This document shows positions 16,074 through 25,562 of a stretch of 64,000 nt of DNA, piece by piece. The notes below the pieces were generated by a model. It saw only the letters and a list, made by a program, of their open reading frames with translations, had not been told where the DNA came from and did not search any database. Positions within the stretch are counted from its first letter, which is position 1. Each line of letters opens with the position of its first letter. The position numbers were made by a program, and so were the translations under genes. The DNA comes from Leuconostoc palmae (lineage in GTDB: Bacteria > Bacillota > Bacilli > Lactobacillales > Lactobacillaceae), in assembly GCF_019656075.1 (NCBI RefSeq), contig NZ_BPKZ01000004.1, positions 62,001-126,000 of the forward strand, in the 5' to 3' direction.

Positions 16074-16205
16074 ACTGAACATAACTAAGAATGGGGATAG
16101 ATAGCATGCTAGTTTTGTTTGAAAAAAATAAAATCAGTATATAGAATTGGGTTAGCATAAAGAATAATTTTGAATAAGCAGTTGGATTGTTTATGAAGAT
16201 GAGAG

Positions 16206-16787
16206 ATGATGGCAATGAATATTTTTGATGAGATTGTTAATGATGAAATGAATAAAACATATACTCAAAATGGCTTAAAACCAATATATGCCGTTTCAAA
16301 AAATGCCAGAATTGTTATTATTGGGCAAGCACCTGGATTAAAAGTTCAAAATACAGGTATCATGTGGAACGATGCATCTGGGGAAAGGCTAAGGGAGTGG
16401 ATGGGCATAGATAATGATATTTTTTATAATTCTGGTCTGATTAGTGTCATTCCGATGGATTTTTACTATCCTGGAAAGGGTAAATCCGGCGACTTGCCAC
16501 CACGTAAAGGCATTGCAGAAAAATGGCATTCAAGACTTTTACAAGAAATGCCGAATGTTAAGTTAGTCATTTTAGTGGGGTTATATGCACAAAAGTACTA
16601 CTTACATTTAAGTTATCAAGATACACTGACGCAAACGGTTAAGTCATTTAAGAAGTACTTACCCAAATACTTTCCAATTGTACATCCTTCACCAAGAAAT
16701 AATATTTGGATTACTAAAAATCAATGGTTTGAGGAATCTGTAATTCCTTATCTGCAAAAAAAAGTAAAACAAACACTAGATTATTAA
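16206..16787 (+). CDS. Uracil-DNA glycosylase family protein
   Basis: About 190 residues with the alpha/beta fold of the UDG superfamily. The water-activating loop region reads VIIGQAPG near residue 36, the C-terminal loop HPSPRN near residue 162. This is the small-family type found in many lactic acid bacteria, not classical Ung. Three in-frame ATG (16206, 16209, 16215) compete; GAGAG at 16201-16205 best suits 16215. Glycosylase activity is inferred from the family. Confidence 0.8.
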   Translation: MMAMNIFDEIVNDEMNKTYTQNGLKPIYAVSKNARIVIIGQAPGLKVQNTGIMWNDASGERLREWMGIDNDIFYNSGLISVIPMDFYYPGKGKSGDLPPRKGIAEKWHSRLLQEMPNVKLVILVGLYAQKYYLHLSYQDTLTQTVKSFKKYLPKYFPIVHPSPRNNIWITKNQWFEESVIPYLQKKVKQTLDY

Positions 16788-16891
16788 GAACACTTTTAGT
16801 TAAACATTACTACATATTATGATAAAAAGATGAATTAAACATTAAAATAATGTAACATATACATGGAAGATTTAAATCAGGAAGAATGGTT

Positions 16892-17809
16892 ATGCAGAAA
16901 AAAAGGCAATGTATTTGTTACGGTATTGGTAGTGCAATTCTCTTTGGAGTTAGTGGCATATTAGCGAGTTTTGTGTTTAGAAATAAGAGCATTTCACCTG
17001 AATGGTTGGTTGGCATTCGCATGTTTTTTGGTGGCATTATTTTACTGACACTATTGGCGATCAGAGGCTATAATATTTTTACTCTATTTAAGCATCGAAA
17101 TGACGTGATTTTACTCATTAGTTTTGGCATTTTAGGCGTTTTTTTGGCGCAATCAAGTTTTTTTATGTCAGTATACTATGGGGATGCTGCAACTGCGACT
17201 GTTTTACAGTCTTTAGGGCCAACAATTATTGTGTTATTAATCAGTTTTAAGCATCGTGTTTTACCGAGTCGAATAGAATATATTACAATTAGTTTAGCAT
17301 TAATAGGTGTTTTTTTATTGGTTACTAATGGTAGCTTGACACATTTAAATGTTGATGGGCAAGCAATTATTTGGGGAATTATTTCAGCTTTTGGTGTGGC
17401 AGGATATACTTTAATTCCTCGACCATTATTAAAAAATAACAATGCTTTAATTGTTGTTGCTTGGGGATTATTCATCGGTGGGGTTGTTGAAAATAGCATT
17501 CATCCGATTTGGATCATACCTATTAACATGAATGAAGATAGTATTTTACTTATTATTTTTATTACCCTAGGCGGTACATTACTAGCTTATGCATTATATA
17601 TTGCTAGTTTATCTGCATTACCACCAACAGTTGCTAGTTTATTGGGGACAGTAGAGCCACTTACTGCTACTACTCTTTCAGTTACATTATTACAATTACG
17701 TTTGGAAGCCTTTCAATTTGTCGGTATCTTATTGATATTGTCAACGGTTTTACTGATTAGTCTACCGGTAAAACAACTAAATAAAATAAAAAAGCATCCC
17801 CTTAACTAG
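16892..17809 (+). CDS. DMT-family (EamA) transporter
   Basis: A 305-residue membrane protein with ten predicted helices in two EamA repeats, the first near residues 10-140 and the second near 150-295. GLFIGGVVENS and the end LLGTVEPLTATTLSVTLLQLRLEAFQFVGILLI are typical of drug/metabolite exporters of the RhaT/YicL kind. AGGAAG lies 7 bases before ATG 16892, so this start is preferred over 16886. The stop codon lies inside a bidirectional terminator shared with the convergent gene. The substrate is unknown. Confidence 0.88.
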   Translation: MQKKRQCICYGIGSAILFGVSGILASFVFRNKSISPEWLVGIRMFFGGIILLTLLAIRGYNIFTLFKHRNDVILLISFGILGVFLAQSSFFMSVYYGDAATATVLQSLGPTIIVLLISFKHRVLPSRIEYITISLALIGVFLLVTNGSLTHLNVDGQAIIWGIISAFGVAGYTLIPRPLLKNNNALIVVAWGLFIGGVVENSIHPIWIIPINMNEDSILLIIFITLGGTLLAYALYIASLSALPPTVASLLGTVEPLTATTLSVTLLQLRLEAFQFVGILLILSTVLLISLPVKQLNKIKKHPLN

Positions 17810-17820
17810 GGATGCCTTTT
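17791..17820. terminator. Bidirectional terminator between convergent genes
   Basis: GCATCCC and GGGATGC pair around an 8-base loop, with A-run before and T-run after, so it works on both strands. It contains the last codons of the DMT gene and touches the stop of the minus-strand gene. Confidence 0.88.
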
Positions 17821-18316
17821 AACTTAAGTCGTCAACTAATGGAAAAATCGTTTTGAGCTGGTCAAAAATTAATATAATAAGCGGACGAACAATAAAAAAG
17901 AACAGTGGAACAGCTACCAGAAATGTTTTGAACCAGTTATCGATATAACCTTGTAAGAAAAGTGGGTATAGGCTACGATGTGTTTCGGTTAGAATAACCA
18001 TCATTACAGATACATTCCCTGCAATCACCAAAAAAGGTATTGTGACATGACGTGGCGCCATTTTTGAAAAAATATTGGGATAGAAATCATGAAGCCGTAA
18101 AACAAGTGGCAATGTGACAAACCGCCTTAAGTAATATATAAATATAACCGCTGCAGGATATACTTTGACAATAGTTAGGATCACAGAAAGAGATATGCCA
18201 TACCGTATAATGGTGTTATAACTTAACATTATCATGACCATGGTACTTAATATTGTGACCACTAGAGTATTAGGGTGATGTAACACTTGACTGAACTTAC
18301 GACGCAACAAATTCAT
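17819..18316 (-). CDS. DUF2798-like two-repeat membrane protein
   Basis: A 165-residue protein with four predicted membrane helices. The two halves (about residues 15-75 and 92-152) look like repeats of one two-helix unit, each ending in a run such as LPLVLRL or RPLIILIF. This architecture resembles DUF2798 proteins, whose function is not known to me. AAGGAAG lies 9 bases before the ATG. It shares a terminator with the DMT exporter but is convergent, so there is no operon link. Confidence 0.5.
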   Translation of the reverse strand: MNLLRRKFSQVLHHPNTLVVTILSTMVMIMLSYNTIIRYGISLSVILTIVKVYPAAVIFIYYLRRFVTLPLVLRLHDFYPNIFSKMAPRHVTIPFLVIAGNVSVMMVILTETHRSLYPLFLQGYIDNWFKTFLVAVPLFFFIVRPLIILIFDQLKTIFPLVDDLS

Positions 18317-18442
18317 ATAATTGACTTCCTTGTGATAAAAATGTAAGGGGAATAAAATTAAGACTCAAATATAAACGTTCTATCAGATAAGAAAATAAAT
18401 ATAAAGCATATTTACTGGTAATATTTAATAGATATTGTTAAC

Positions 18443-18478
18443 AAAAACACGTATTAATAGGATCAATACGTGTTTTTT
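18443..18478. terminator. Bidirectional terminator after the 98-residue membrane protein gene
   Basis: AAAACACGTATT and AATACGTGTTTT form a 12-bp stem around 9 bases, flanked by A- and T-runs. It lies just beyond the stop of the minus-strand gene ending at 18485. Confidence 0.85.
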
Positions 18479-18484
18479 AGAAAA

Positions 18485-18781
18485 TTATTTTTTGTTGTCA
18501 TCAATTTCTTCAAACTCACCATCGAAAGTGTGACTTGTGGTGTCTTGATAGGATTGTCTTTTGGGAAGAATAAACTTGAATCGAATATAAAAAGCCAGTC
18601 CAATAAGGAATAAAATACCAACGATTGCAAAAAAGTTTTTAATCACAAATGCGACAATGAGCACCAGAATAATTGCCAAAATTAATCTAGGAATAACACC
18701 GAAAGTATTTGAGAACAAAAAAGCGAAAAAATAAACAACCGATAAAATAATAATTAAAGGGAAAAATAATAATGTAAACAT
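18485..18781 (-). CDS. Small membrane protein of unknown function
   Basis: 98 residues. Three hydrophobic segments fill residues 2-75. The tail is charged and acidic (GEFEEIDDNKK) and should face the cytoplasm. I do not recognise a family. GGAG lies 9 bases before the ATG. It follows rnhC by 20 bases on the same strand, so it is probably its operon partner, ended by the hairpin at 18443-18478. Confidence 0.6.
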   Translation of the reverse strand: MFTLLFFPLIIILSVVYFFAFLFSNTFGVIPRLILAIILVLIVAFVIKNFFAIVGILFLIGLAFYIRFKFILPKRQSYQDTTSHTFDGEFEEIDDNKK

Positions 18782-18801
18782 AAGTTTATCTCCAATATAG
18801 T

Positions 18802-19740
18802 TTAGTGAATAAGGTGTTGGGCTTTTTGAGTGTTGGCAAAATGGAGCTTAGCAAAATACTTGAGATCTTGACCACTTTTAATGAGTTTTGCTGCAACTAA
18901 ATCAACTGGCTTGCCAGCACCAATTGGTAAAACAATACCGGCTTTAGCACTTAGTTCTTCTAATGCATTAAGTTCAACAACTCTTGCTAAAATGGATGCA
19001 GCAGCAACACTTAGATGGTATTGCTCACCCTTAGTTGAAAAGTAAACATTATCTTTCACAATAGGAGACTGTTGAGCACGATAAAGATAGTTATAGTAGG
19101 TTGTTTTCTGTGCGAATTGATCGATTAAAATGCCTTGAGGTTGATCGGGTGAAATTTTTTGAAGCACTTTATTTAGAGCATAATTATGTGAAATAGCTTT
19201 CATCTGATTAACATTATGCTTAGGTTGCAGCTGATTATACTTCTCAGGCATTAAATTAACCACATGGTGAGGTAGATTTTCAATAATCTGCGGTGCAATT
19301 TGTCTCATTTTGTCGTCCGTTAGCGTTTTTGAATCTGCAATACCTAATTGTTTAACCCAAGACAGATTTTCTTTAGATACATATACTGCAGCAGTAGTTA
19401 ATGGACCAAAATAAGCGCCAGCGCCTACCTCGTCTGAACCCAAAACCGACCATTCAGAAAAATTAGCGGGAATATTTTCACCAGGAATAGTTTTTGAAAA
19501 GGTTTTTTTGGGTTTTAGTGCATTATTAGGGGTGATAGCATGTGATTGCCAACGAGACAATTCTTTTTCAAAGCCATTACCTTGAAAAAGAATTTTTCCT
19601 GATTTATAACCTGTTACAACACCATGATTGGTCTTTGCAGAGAAAATAGCGCCAACTGGTATCTTTGCAATCGAAAATTGTTGATAATAGTCAGCCATTA
19701 TTTTTAATTGTTGCATTGACACTTGAATTACACTTTGCAT
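18802..19740 (-). CDS. rnhC: Ribonuclease HIII
   Basis: Cleaves RNA in RNA-DNA hybrids. The N-terminal TBP-like domain (about residues 1-85, with KSGKILFQG) is followed by the RNase HII/HIII core with [14 protein letters not shown] near residue 98 and the later acidic residues in GILIDQF. Length 312 is normal. The start at 19740 matches the family N-terminus (SVIQVS) but has no ribosome binding site. A TGATATACT -10 ends exactly 6 bases before it, so the mRNA may be leaderless. zapA is divergent. Confidence 0.94.
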   Translation of the reverse strand: MQSVIQVSMQQLKIMADYYQQFSIAKIPVGAIFSAKTNHGVVTGYKSGKILFQGNGFEKELSRWQSHAITPNNALKPKKTFSKTIPGENIPANFSEWSVLGSDEVGAGAYFGPLTTAAVYVSKENLSWVKQLGIADSKTLTDDKMRQIAPQIIENLPHHVVNLMPEKYNQLQPKHNVNQMKAISHNYALNKVLQKISPDQPQGILIDQFAQKTTYYNYLYRAQQSPIVKDNVYFSTKGEQYHLSVAAASILARVVELNALEELSAKAGIVLPIGAGKPVDLVAAKLIKSGQDLKYFAKLHFANTQKAQHLIH

Positions 19741-19755
19741 AGTATAAGTATATCA
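19741..19755 (-). promoter_or_regulatory. Extended -10 placed for a leaderless rnhC transcript
   Basis: On the minus strand TGATATACT is followed by exactly six bases and then the ATG. A normal start point falls on the A of ATG. No purine-rich ribosome binding site exists upstream. Confidence 0.5.
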
Positions 19756-19814
19756 GTTTTTGTTGATAAACATATATGGTGTATAATTAATAGAACATAA
19801 TGAAGGAAAATGAT

Positions 19815-20219
19815 ATGGTAACACAAAATAAGAAACGCCAATATAAAGCTAACTTGGCTGGAAAAAACTATACCATCTCGGGGCAGGCCACTTTATCACA
19901 TTTTAAGGCAACTGAAAAAATTTATAATCAACAATGGGTACAAATAGAAACAGTTGCCCCCAATCTGTCACAAATAGATCAAGCCATTTTGTTAACATTT
20001 AATACAATTTCAGACCAGCTTTATAAACAAATTGAGATTGACCATTTAAAAAAACGTGTGGCAGAGTTAGAAGAGAAAATAGCAAATCAAGCACAAATGG
20101 CAAAACACTCGATAAAACGAGAACCTAAAAATGCAATAGGCTCTATTATTGACAACGCTCGTCAAGACAGTCAAACACATACAACAGACAAACTTTTTAA
20201 GCAAGGAAAAACACTATGA
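19815..20219 (+). CDS. zapA: Cell division protein ZapA
   Basis: A 134-residue FtsZ-associated protein. The N-terminal NYTISGQATLSHFKATEKIYNQQW is the ZapA beta-alpha unit, followed by a helical coiled coil (LKKRVAELEEKIANQ, about residues 80-97) and a polar tail. ATG 19815 has AAGGA 7 bases upstream; the in-frame ATG at 19800 has none. The order rnhC/zapA-cvpA-mutS2 is conserved in Firmicutes and supports the call. It overlaps cvpA by 4 bases (ATGA). Confidence 0.85.
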   Translation: MVTQNKKRQYKANLAGKNYTISGQATLSHFKATEKIYNQQWVQIETVAPNLSQIDQAILLTFNTISDQLYKQIEIDHLKKRVAELEEKIANQAQMAKHSIKREPKNAIGSIIDNARQDSQTHTTDKLFKQGKTL

Positions 20220-20737
20220 TTATTTTAGGCATTTCTGCCGTTTTTATTTTATGTTGGATAATATCCGGTTATAAGCATGGCTTTGTTAATGGTGTATTGC
20301 GATTGGCGCTCTGGATTATTGTTTGGTACATCGCAATTAAGTTTTCAAAGCCAGTCGGTAGCTATATTGCTAACTTTGTTAATGGACAATTTATAAGGAC
20401 AACTATCCCACAAGACGTTGCAGGCCATGGGTCACAGTTTTTAGGTTCTGGTATTGCTTTTACTGTTCTCTTGATACTTGGTGGCGTAATTAGTCACTAT
20501 GTGCTTCGTTCCATGAGTATTATTCGTCGCATTCCCTTTCTAGGGTGGGTTGATGGGTTATTAGGTGCCATTTTATATGGAACCATAGGAGCTGTTATTT
20601 CATTTTTTGTTTTGCAATTGTTATCAGTCATCCCAGAACCTTGGGTGCAAGATCAGTTTTTAAATACACCACAACTTAATCAAATATTAGATCAAGCACC
20701 ATTTTTTGCAGGACAAATTTATCAATGGTGGCTTTAA
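20216..20737 (+). CDS. cvpA: CvpA family membrane protein
   Basis: A 173-residue protein with four hydrophobic helices. GYKHGFVNGVLRLALWIIVWYIAIKFSKP and the end IPFLGWVDGLLGAILYGTIGAVISFFVL are typical for CvpA, a family first linked to colicin V production and with unclear role in Firmicutes. It overlaps zapA (ATGA) and precedes mutS2 by 37 bases, so the three genes form one transcript. Confidence 0.85.
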   Translation: MIILGISAVFILCWIISGYKHGFVNGVLRLALWIIVWYIAIKFSKPVGSYIANFVNGQFIRTTIPQDVAGHGSQFLGSGIAFTVLLILGGVISHYVLRSMSIIRRIPFLGWVDGLLGAILYGTIGAVISFFVLQLLSVIPEPWVQDQFLNTPQLNQILDQAPFFAGQIYQWWL

Positions 20738-20751
20738 TTGATTATTATCAA

Positions 20752-20778
20752 AAAGGAAGAATGACTAAACAGATATGA
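20752..20778 (+). promoter_or_regulatory. Mini-ORF leading into mutS2
   Basis: AAAAAGGAAGA is followed directly by ATG 20761 and a 5-codon ORF, MTKQI, whose TGA overlaps the mutS2 ATG as ATGA. The mutS2 start has no other ribosome binding site; its distance to GGAAG is about 16 bases. Confidence 0.5.
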
Positions 20779-23180
20779 ATCAAAAGGTATTACAAACTTT
20801 AGAGTACGATAAAATCAAGGCACAATTACAAGATTTTTTGACAACACCTACTGGCAGACAAGAGGCATATAATTTAGAGCCTAGTACGAACTCTGACGTT
20901 ATTAATCAATGGTTACTTGAAACAGCAGATGCTGTTTTAATTGATCGTTTAAAAGGTGGTATTCCGCTGAGTAAGTTATCGGATATTACACCTCATTTAA
21001 AGCGGTTAAATATTAATGCAAGTTTAAGTGCTACAGAATTGTCTGAAATTAGTGTGGTGCTTCGTAATACGAATACCATTGCTAATTTTTTTAAACAAAT
21101 GACGGATGAAACAATTGGGGACTCTTTAGTAGCGTTGCCACACCAAGCAACAGAATTAGAAACTTTACCAGAAATTAGTCGCACCATACAAGAGGCTATT
21201 GATATAACTGGTCATATTACTGATGAAGCGTCTTATGAGCTTAAGCAAATTCGAGCTAAAATTACTGGTAATGAGCAATCTGTAAAAAATAAAATGCAGG
21301 CGTATACACGCGGTAAAACGGCTCAATACTTAAGTGATCCAATTGTGACAATAAGATCTGACAGGTATGTCTTACCCGTTAAAGCAGAGTATCGTAGTCA
21401 GTTTGGTGGTGTGGTACATGATCAAAGTCAAACTGGGCAAACACTTTACGTTGAACCACAGGCTGTTGTCGAAATTAATAACAAATTAAGCGAATTACGT
21501 GTCAAAGAAAAAGCTGAAGAGCAGCGTATATTACAGCAAATATCTGCTGAATTAGCACCTTATGCAGAACAAATTAACCAAAATGTTGTTATTCTCGGAC
21601 ACTTTGATTTTGTTAATGCTAAGGCTCGGTTAGCCAGTCGCTTCAATGCTATGCAGCCAACAGTTAATTCAGAAAATCACGTTAATTTACAACAAGCATG
21701 GCATCCTTTGCTTGATAGAAATAGTGCAGTTGCGAATGATATTGTTCTGGGAGATGCCTATAAAGCAATTATCATTACCGGACCCAATACTGGTGGTAAA
21801 ACAATTACGATAAAGACACTTGGATTATTGCAACTGATGGCGCAATCGGGTCTGTTCATTACGACTAAAAGGCCATCTACTGTTGGTATATTTAACGAAA
21901 TTTTTGCCGATATCGGGGATGAACAGTCTATTGAACAAAGCTTATCGACATTTAGTTCACATATGGCAAATATTGTATCGATGATTGATCATGTCGATGA
22001 TAAAACGTTGATTATTTTCGACGAATTAGGAGCAGGGACAGATCCAGCAGAAGGTGCAGCTCTTGCTATTGCTATTTTAGATAAAATGGCAAGCTTAGGT
22101 GCATACGTTATCGCTACAACACATTACCCTGAACTCAAATTGTATGGTTATGATAGGCCTGAAACCATTAACGGATCAATGGTTTTTGACGTTGAAACTT
22201 TGAAACCAACTTATCAATTCTTAATCGGCGTACCAGGTCAGTCTAATGCGTTAGCTATTGCCAAGAGACTTGGATTTGGATCAGATGTTATTGGTGCTGC
22301 AACAGCATTGACAAATGAAGCGGATCAAGACTTAAATCATATGATTGAAGATCTGGTGATTCAACGTGATGCAGTGAAACAACATGATGACGAATTAATA
22401 GAAAAACTCAAAGCAACTCAAAAAAAAGCGGATGATCTGATTGAAAAAGAAGAAAAACTTGAAAAATCGCGTGCACGCCTGATTTTAGATGCTAAAAATG
22501 AAGCTAACCATATTGTTGCTGCTACAAAAAAGCAAGCTGAAGCGCTAATTTCGGAAATCAGAAAAGATAGGTTAAATTCTGGTCAACAAAGTGGTAACTT
22601 AACTGAACAAGAATTACAAGCTAAAAAAAGTCAGCTTGATAAATTAAAACAGAATAATCATCTTGAAAAAAATAAAATTTTGCAAAAAGCTAAGCAAGCC
22701 AAGCAACTAAGTCAAGGTGATGAAATTGTTGTAAAATCTTATGGGCAACAAGGTACGTTGATTAAACAACATAGTAATGGACAGTGGGAAGTTGAGATGG
22801 GCATTTTAAAAATGCTTGTTGATGAAGAGGACATTATTAAAACACAGGCAACTGCTAAAGCACAGGAGAAAAAGCGCAAGCAAAAACAACAGAAAATGAT
22901 TAAAACAAAGACATATGGAGGATCTGCACGTGCTACTGCTAAATCAAGTCTGGATTTACGTGGTGTTCGTTACGAAGCTGCTTTGTCTGAATTAGATAGG
23001 TATTTGGATACAGCGGTACTGGCAAACTTAGGCACAGTAGAAATTATTCACGGTAAAGGAACTGGTGCTCTGAGAAAGGGTGTCACAGAGTTTTTGCGTT
23101 CAGATCGACGTGTCAAAACTTTTCACTTTGCTAATGCTAATGCTGGTGGAGATGGTGCCACTATTGCGGAATTAGCTTAA
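20775..23180 (+). CDS. mutS2: Endonuclease MutS2 / ribosome-rescue factor RqcU
   Basis: 801 residues. The helical clamp and core fill residues 1-320, and the ATPase has Walker A GPNTGGKT near residue 336 and Walker B FDELGAGTDPAE. A long coiled coil (about 515-630) follows, then a KOW-like part with QGDEIVVKSYGQQG, and a C-terminal Smr domain (SSLDLRGVRY with HGKGTGALRKGV, about 728-801). MutS2 was described as an anti-recombination nuclease and, in Bacillus, as a collided-ribosome splitting factor. Both roles fit the intact Smr domain. Confidence 0.95.
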   Translation: MNQKVLQTLEYDKIKAQLQDFLTTPTGRQEAYNLEPSTNSDVINQWLLETADAVLIDRLKGGIPLSKLSDITPHLKRLNINASLSATELSEISVVLRNTNTIANFFKQMTDETIGDSLVALPHQATELETLPEISRTIQEAIDITGHITDEASYELKQIRAKITGNEQSVKNKMQAYTRGKTAQYLSDPIVTIRSDRYVLPVKAEYRSQFGGVVHDQSQTGQTLYVEPQAVVEINNKLSELRVKEKAEEQRILQQISAELAPYAEQINQNVVILGHFDFVNAKARLASRFNAMQPTVNSENHVNLQQAWHPLLDRNSAVANDIVLGDAYKAIIITGPNTGGKTITIKTLGLLQLMAQSGLFITTKRPSTVGIFNEIFADIGDEQSIEQSLSTFSSHMANIVSMIDHVDDKTLIIFDELGAGTDPAEGAALAIAILDKMASLGAYVIATTHYPELKLYGYDRPETINGSMVFDVETLKPTYQFLIGVPGQSNALAIAKRLGFGSDVIGAATALTNEADQDLNHMIEDLVIQRDAVKQHDDELIEKLKATQKKADDLIEKEEKLEKSRARLILDAKNEANHIVAATKKQAEALISEIRKDRLNSGQQSGNLTEQELQAKKSQLDKLKQNNHLEKNKILQKAKQAKQLSQGDEIVVKSYGQQGTLIKQHSNGQWEVEMGILKMLVDEEDIIKTQATAKAQEKKRKQKQQKMIKTKTYGGSARATAKSSLDLRGVRYEAALSELDRYLDTAVLANLGTVEIIHGKGTGALRKGVTEFLRSDRRVKTFHFANANAGGDGATIAELA

Positions 23181-23183
23181 ATT

Positions 23184-23223
23184 AAAAAGAAGTCAGTCTA
23201 CATTAGGCAAACTTCTTTTTTTT
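23184..23223 (+). terminator. Terminator after mutS2
   Basis: AAAAGAAGT and ACTTCTTTT pair around a 17-base loop and end in an unbroken T-run. Confidence 0.85.
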
Positions 23224-23350
23224 AATCATAATAACCATATTGAACTATGAAAATGTGGTTGTTATTCTATGGTAAAATGAGTGTTGATATCAATTTTATG
23301 TCAAAAAATATCAGATAAAACACTATAAGTTTGAGAGGATCCCTATTACT

Positions 23351-24190
23351 ATGCCAGAGTTACCAGAAGTTGAAACTGTTCGACGTGGTTTAGAAAATCT
23401 AATCATTGGTGGGCAAATTAAAAATGTGAAAATTCCTTATCCTAAGGTCATTAATGGCGATTCGCAAGCATTTATAGCAGGCGTGTTAAACACTGAGTTT
23501 ACACGAATTGATCGTCGCGGCAAATATCTTTTTATTAGGCTGTCAAACGGGCATACCATAGTTTCTCATTTAAGAATGGAAGGTCAGTATTCAGTCGAAT
23601 CCATTACATCCAAGCCACATAAGCACACCGAAATAATTTTTGAGTTAACAGATAATAGAGCCGTCTTTTATAATGATACACGTCGATTTGGTCGTATGAC
23701 TTTAACGACAACCAATCATGAGATGATAGATGTTCCGACTTTAGGTAAATTAGGACCTGAACCAACAGAATCTGAATTAACACTTGATTACATGGTTAAT
23801 GCATTTTCCCGTTCTAAAAAAGCTGTTAAAAGTTTTCTACTTGATCAAAATCAAATTGCTGGTATTGGAAACATTTACGCTGATGAGGTATTGTGGCAAA
23901 GTAAGATACACCCTGAGGTTTCGGCTAATAAACTTTCAGTTGAACAACTTGCTGAATTGAGAAAAAATATTATTGATGAGATGTCAAGAGCAATAGCGCA
24001 TCATGGTACTACTGTACATAGTTTTAGTAATGTTTTTGGGGAAGTTGGAAATTTTCAAAATCAATTACAGGCATATGGTCGTGTAGGCCTGCCATGCTTA
24101 AGATGTGGAACACCAATGGTTAAAATTAAAGTTGGACAACGTGGGACCACATTTTGTCCGCAGTGTCAGATAAATATAAATACCCCTTAG
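23351..24190 (+). CDS. mutM: Formamidopyrimidine-DNA glycosylase
   Basis: Removes 8-oxoguanine and cuts the abasic site. The catalytic N-terminus PELPEVETVRRGL (Pro2 nucleophile, Glu3) is intact, Lys57-type residue is in RRGKYLF, and the H2TH region contains QIAGIGNIYADEVLW. The C-terminal zinc finger has CLRCG and CPQC with all four Cys. The protein has 279 residues. GAGAGGAT lies about 12 bases before the ATG, a little far. The next gene starts 8 bases after the stop. Confidence 0.96.
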   Translation: MPELPEVETVRRGLENLIIGGQIKNVKIPYPKVINGDSQAFIAGVLNTEFTRIDRRGKYLFIRLSNGHTIVSHLRMEGQYSVESITSKPHKHTEIIFELTDNRAVFYNDTRRFGRMTLTTTNHEMIDVPTLGKLGPEPTESELTLDYMVNAFSRSKKAVKSFLLDQNQIAGIGNIYADEVLWQSKIHPEVSANKLSVEQLAELRKNIIDEMSRAIAHHGTTVHSFSNVFGEVGNFQNQLQAYGRVGLPCLRCGTPMVKIKVGQRGTTFCPQCQININTP

Positions 24191-24198
24191 GAGAAGTA

Positions 24199-24930
24199 AT
24201 GAAGTCAACAGAAACAATTAGTATTAAAGCTGTCAAACATGAAGCGAAATTGTTATATCGTGGTAGAATGGGCTTAGCTATCAAAGTTAATATCATACCA
24301 ATTATTTTAACAATTATAACAACAATTAGTTTTATATTGACAATCTACACGATCTTTGCACAGATGCGCAATGGTGTCGTAGCAGATACTGATACAAATG
24401 ATAATTTTTCCCAAATGTTCTCTATCATTCAAAATATTTTGAGCGATGCTATTGAGATGATGTTAATATGGGGTACTTACTGGACATTAATTGACTGGTA
24501 CGAAAACCCAAGAGCTAAACCAGTTGCAAAGTCAGTATTTCAAATTATAAGAAAAGGCAATCTTGGGCATACGCTCATTCTAGTAATTGTGCAAAGTATT
24601 TTGCAATTCTTATGGACACTGCTTTTTGTTATCCCAGGTGTTATTAAATCATTTTCTTATTCGCAAACTTATTTTATTTATAAAATTGATATTGAAAATG
24701 GGAAGCAACAGCGCCAACTTACCGATTATATTACTATTAGCCGTCGTATTATGGATGGGCGTAAGTGGGAATTGTTTTTGTTAGAATTAAGCTTTATAGG
24801 TTGGCATGTTCTGGGGATTATTACGCTTGGTTTAGCGTACATCTATGTTGTACCTTATCTTAATGCGACACGCGTTGCTTATTCTAGACATTTGTTAACA
24901 TTGACGCTAGCAGAAAGGCAGGTAGACTAA
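24199..24930 (+). CDS. DUF975 family membrane protein
   Basis: A 243-residue membrane protein with five or six helices. The conserved LIWGTYWTLIDWYENP and IPGVIKSFSYSQTYFIYKI fit DUF975, a Firmicutes family of unknown function. ATG 24199 has AGGAG 6 bases upstream; the frame runs further into mutM but has no start signal there. The stop overlaps coaE. Its place between mutM and coaE is probably only operon packing. Confidence 0.75.
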   Translation: MKSTETISIKAVKHEAKLLYRGRMGLAIKVNIIPIILTIITTISFILTIYTIFAQMRNGVVADTDTNDNFSQMFSIIQNILSDAIEMMLIWGTYWTLIDWYENPRAKPVAKSVFQIIRKGNLGHTLILVIVQSILQFLWTLLFVIPGVIKSFSYSQTYFIYKIDIENGKQQRQLTDYITISRRIMDGRKWELFLLELSFIGWHVLGIITLGLAYIYVVPYLNATRVAYSRHLLTLTLAERQVD

Positions 24931-25562
24931 TGATGATTGTTGGTTTAACTGGTGGTATTGCTACCGGGAAATCTAGCGTTAGTCGACTTTTGCAAGCAGC
25001 AGGATTACCAATTGTAGATGCTGATTTGGTTGCTAGAGAAGTTGTTGAACCAGGAACACATACCTTAGAATCTATCAAATTAGAGTTTGGTGCTGATATG
25101 ATCGATAATGGTGTTTTAAATCGTAAAAAACTGGGCGATATTGTTTTTGGTAATCCTCATGCGCTTTCTCGTCTGAATAAATTGATGGAACCAGCAATTT
25201 GTTCTGCCATGGCTGACAAAATTGCTTTCTGGCGAGCACAAAAAACACCTATATTAATATTAGATATACCATTGTTATTTGAACATAACTATCACAAAAA
25301 ATATCCTGTAGATAAAATTATTGTTGTTAAATCTTCTTCAGAAATACAATTTAAACGCTTGAAATTAAGAGACCAACTTGATAATTTTCAGGCACAAAAT
25401 CGAATTAAAGCACAGCTACCCATGTCATTAAAAGTGTCACAAGCAGATTATGTTATTGATAATAATGGGGATGAAGACCAGCTGGTAAGTAATGTAAATC
25501 ACTTGATTTCCGAACTAAAAAGGATTGCAATCGCTTATGACAAAGAGCCACGAGACAATTGA
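24930..25562 (+). CDS. coaE: Dephospho-CoA kinase
   Basis: Last step of coenzyme A synthesis. The P-loop GGIATGKSS starts near residue 8, then DADLVAREVVEPG, LDIPLLFEH and the lid LKLRDQL follow in family order. The protein has 210 residues. The ATG overlaps the stop of the DUF975 gene (TAATG), and the 3' end overlaps dnaB by 26 bases. ATG 24933 is an equally possible start. The mutM-coaE-dnaB-dnaI order is common in lactic acid bacteria. Confidence 0.94.
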   Translation: MMIVGLTGGIATGKSSVSRLLQAAGLPIVDADLVAREVVEPGTHTLESIKLEFGADMIDNGVLNRKKLGDIVFGNPHALSRLNKLMEPAICSAMADKIAFWRAQKTPILILDIPLLFEHNYHKKYPVDKIIVVKSSSEIQFKRLKLRDQLDNFQAQNRIKAQLPMSLKVSQADYVIDNNGDEDQLVSNVNHLISELKRIAIAYDKEPRDN

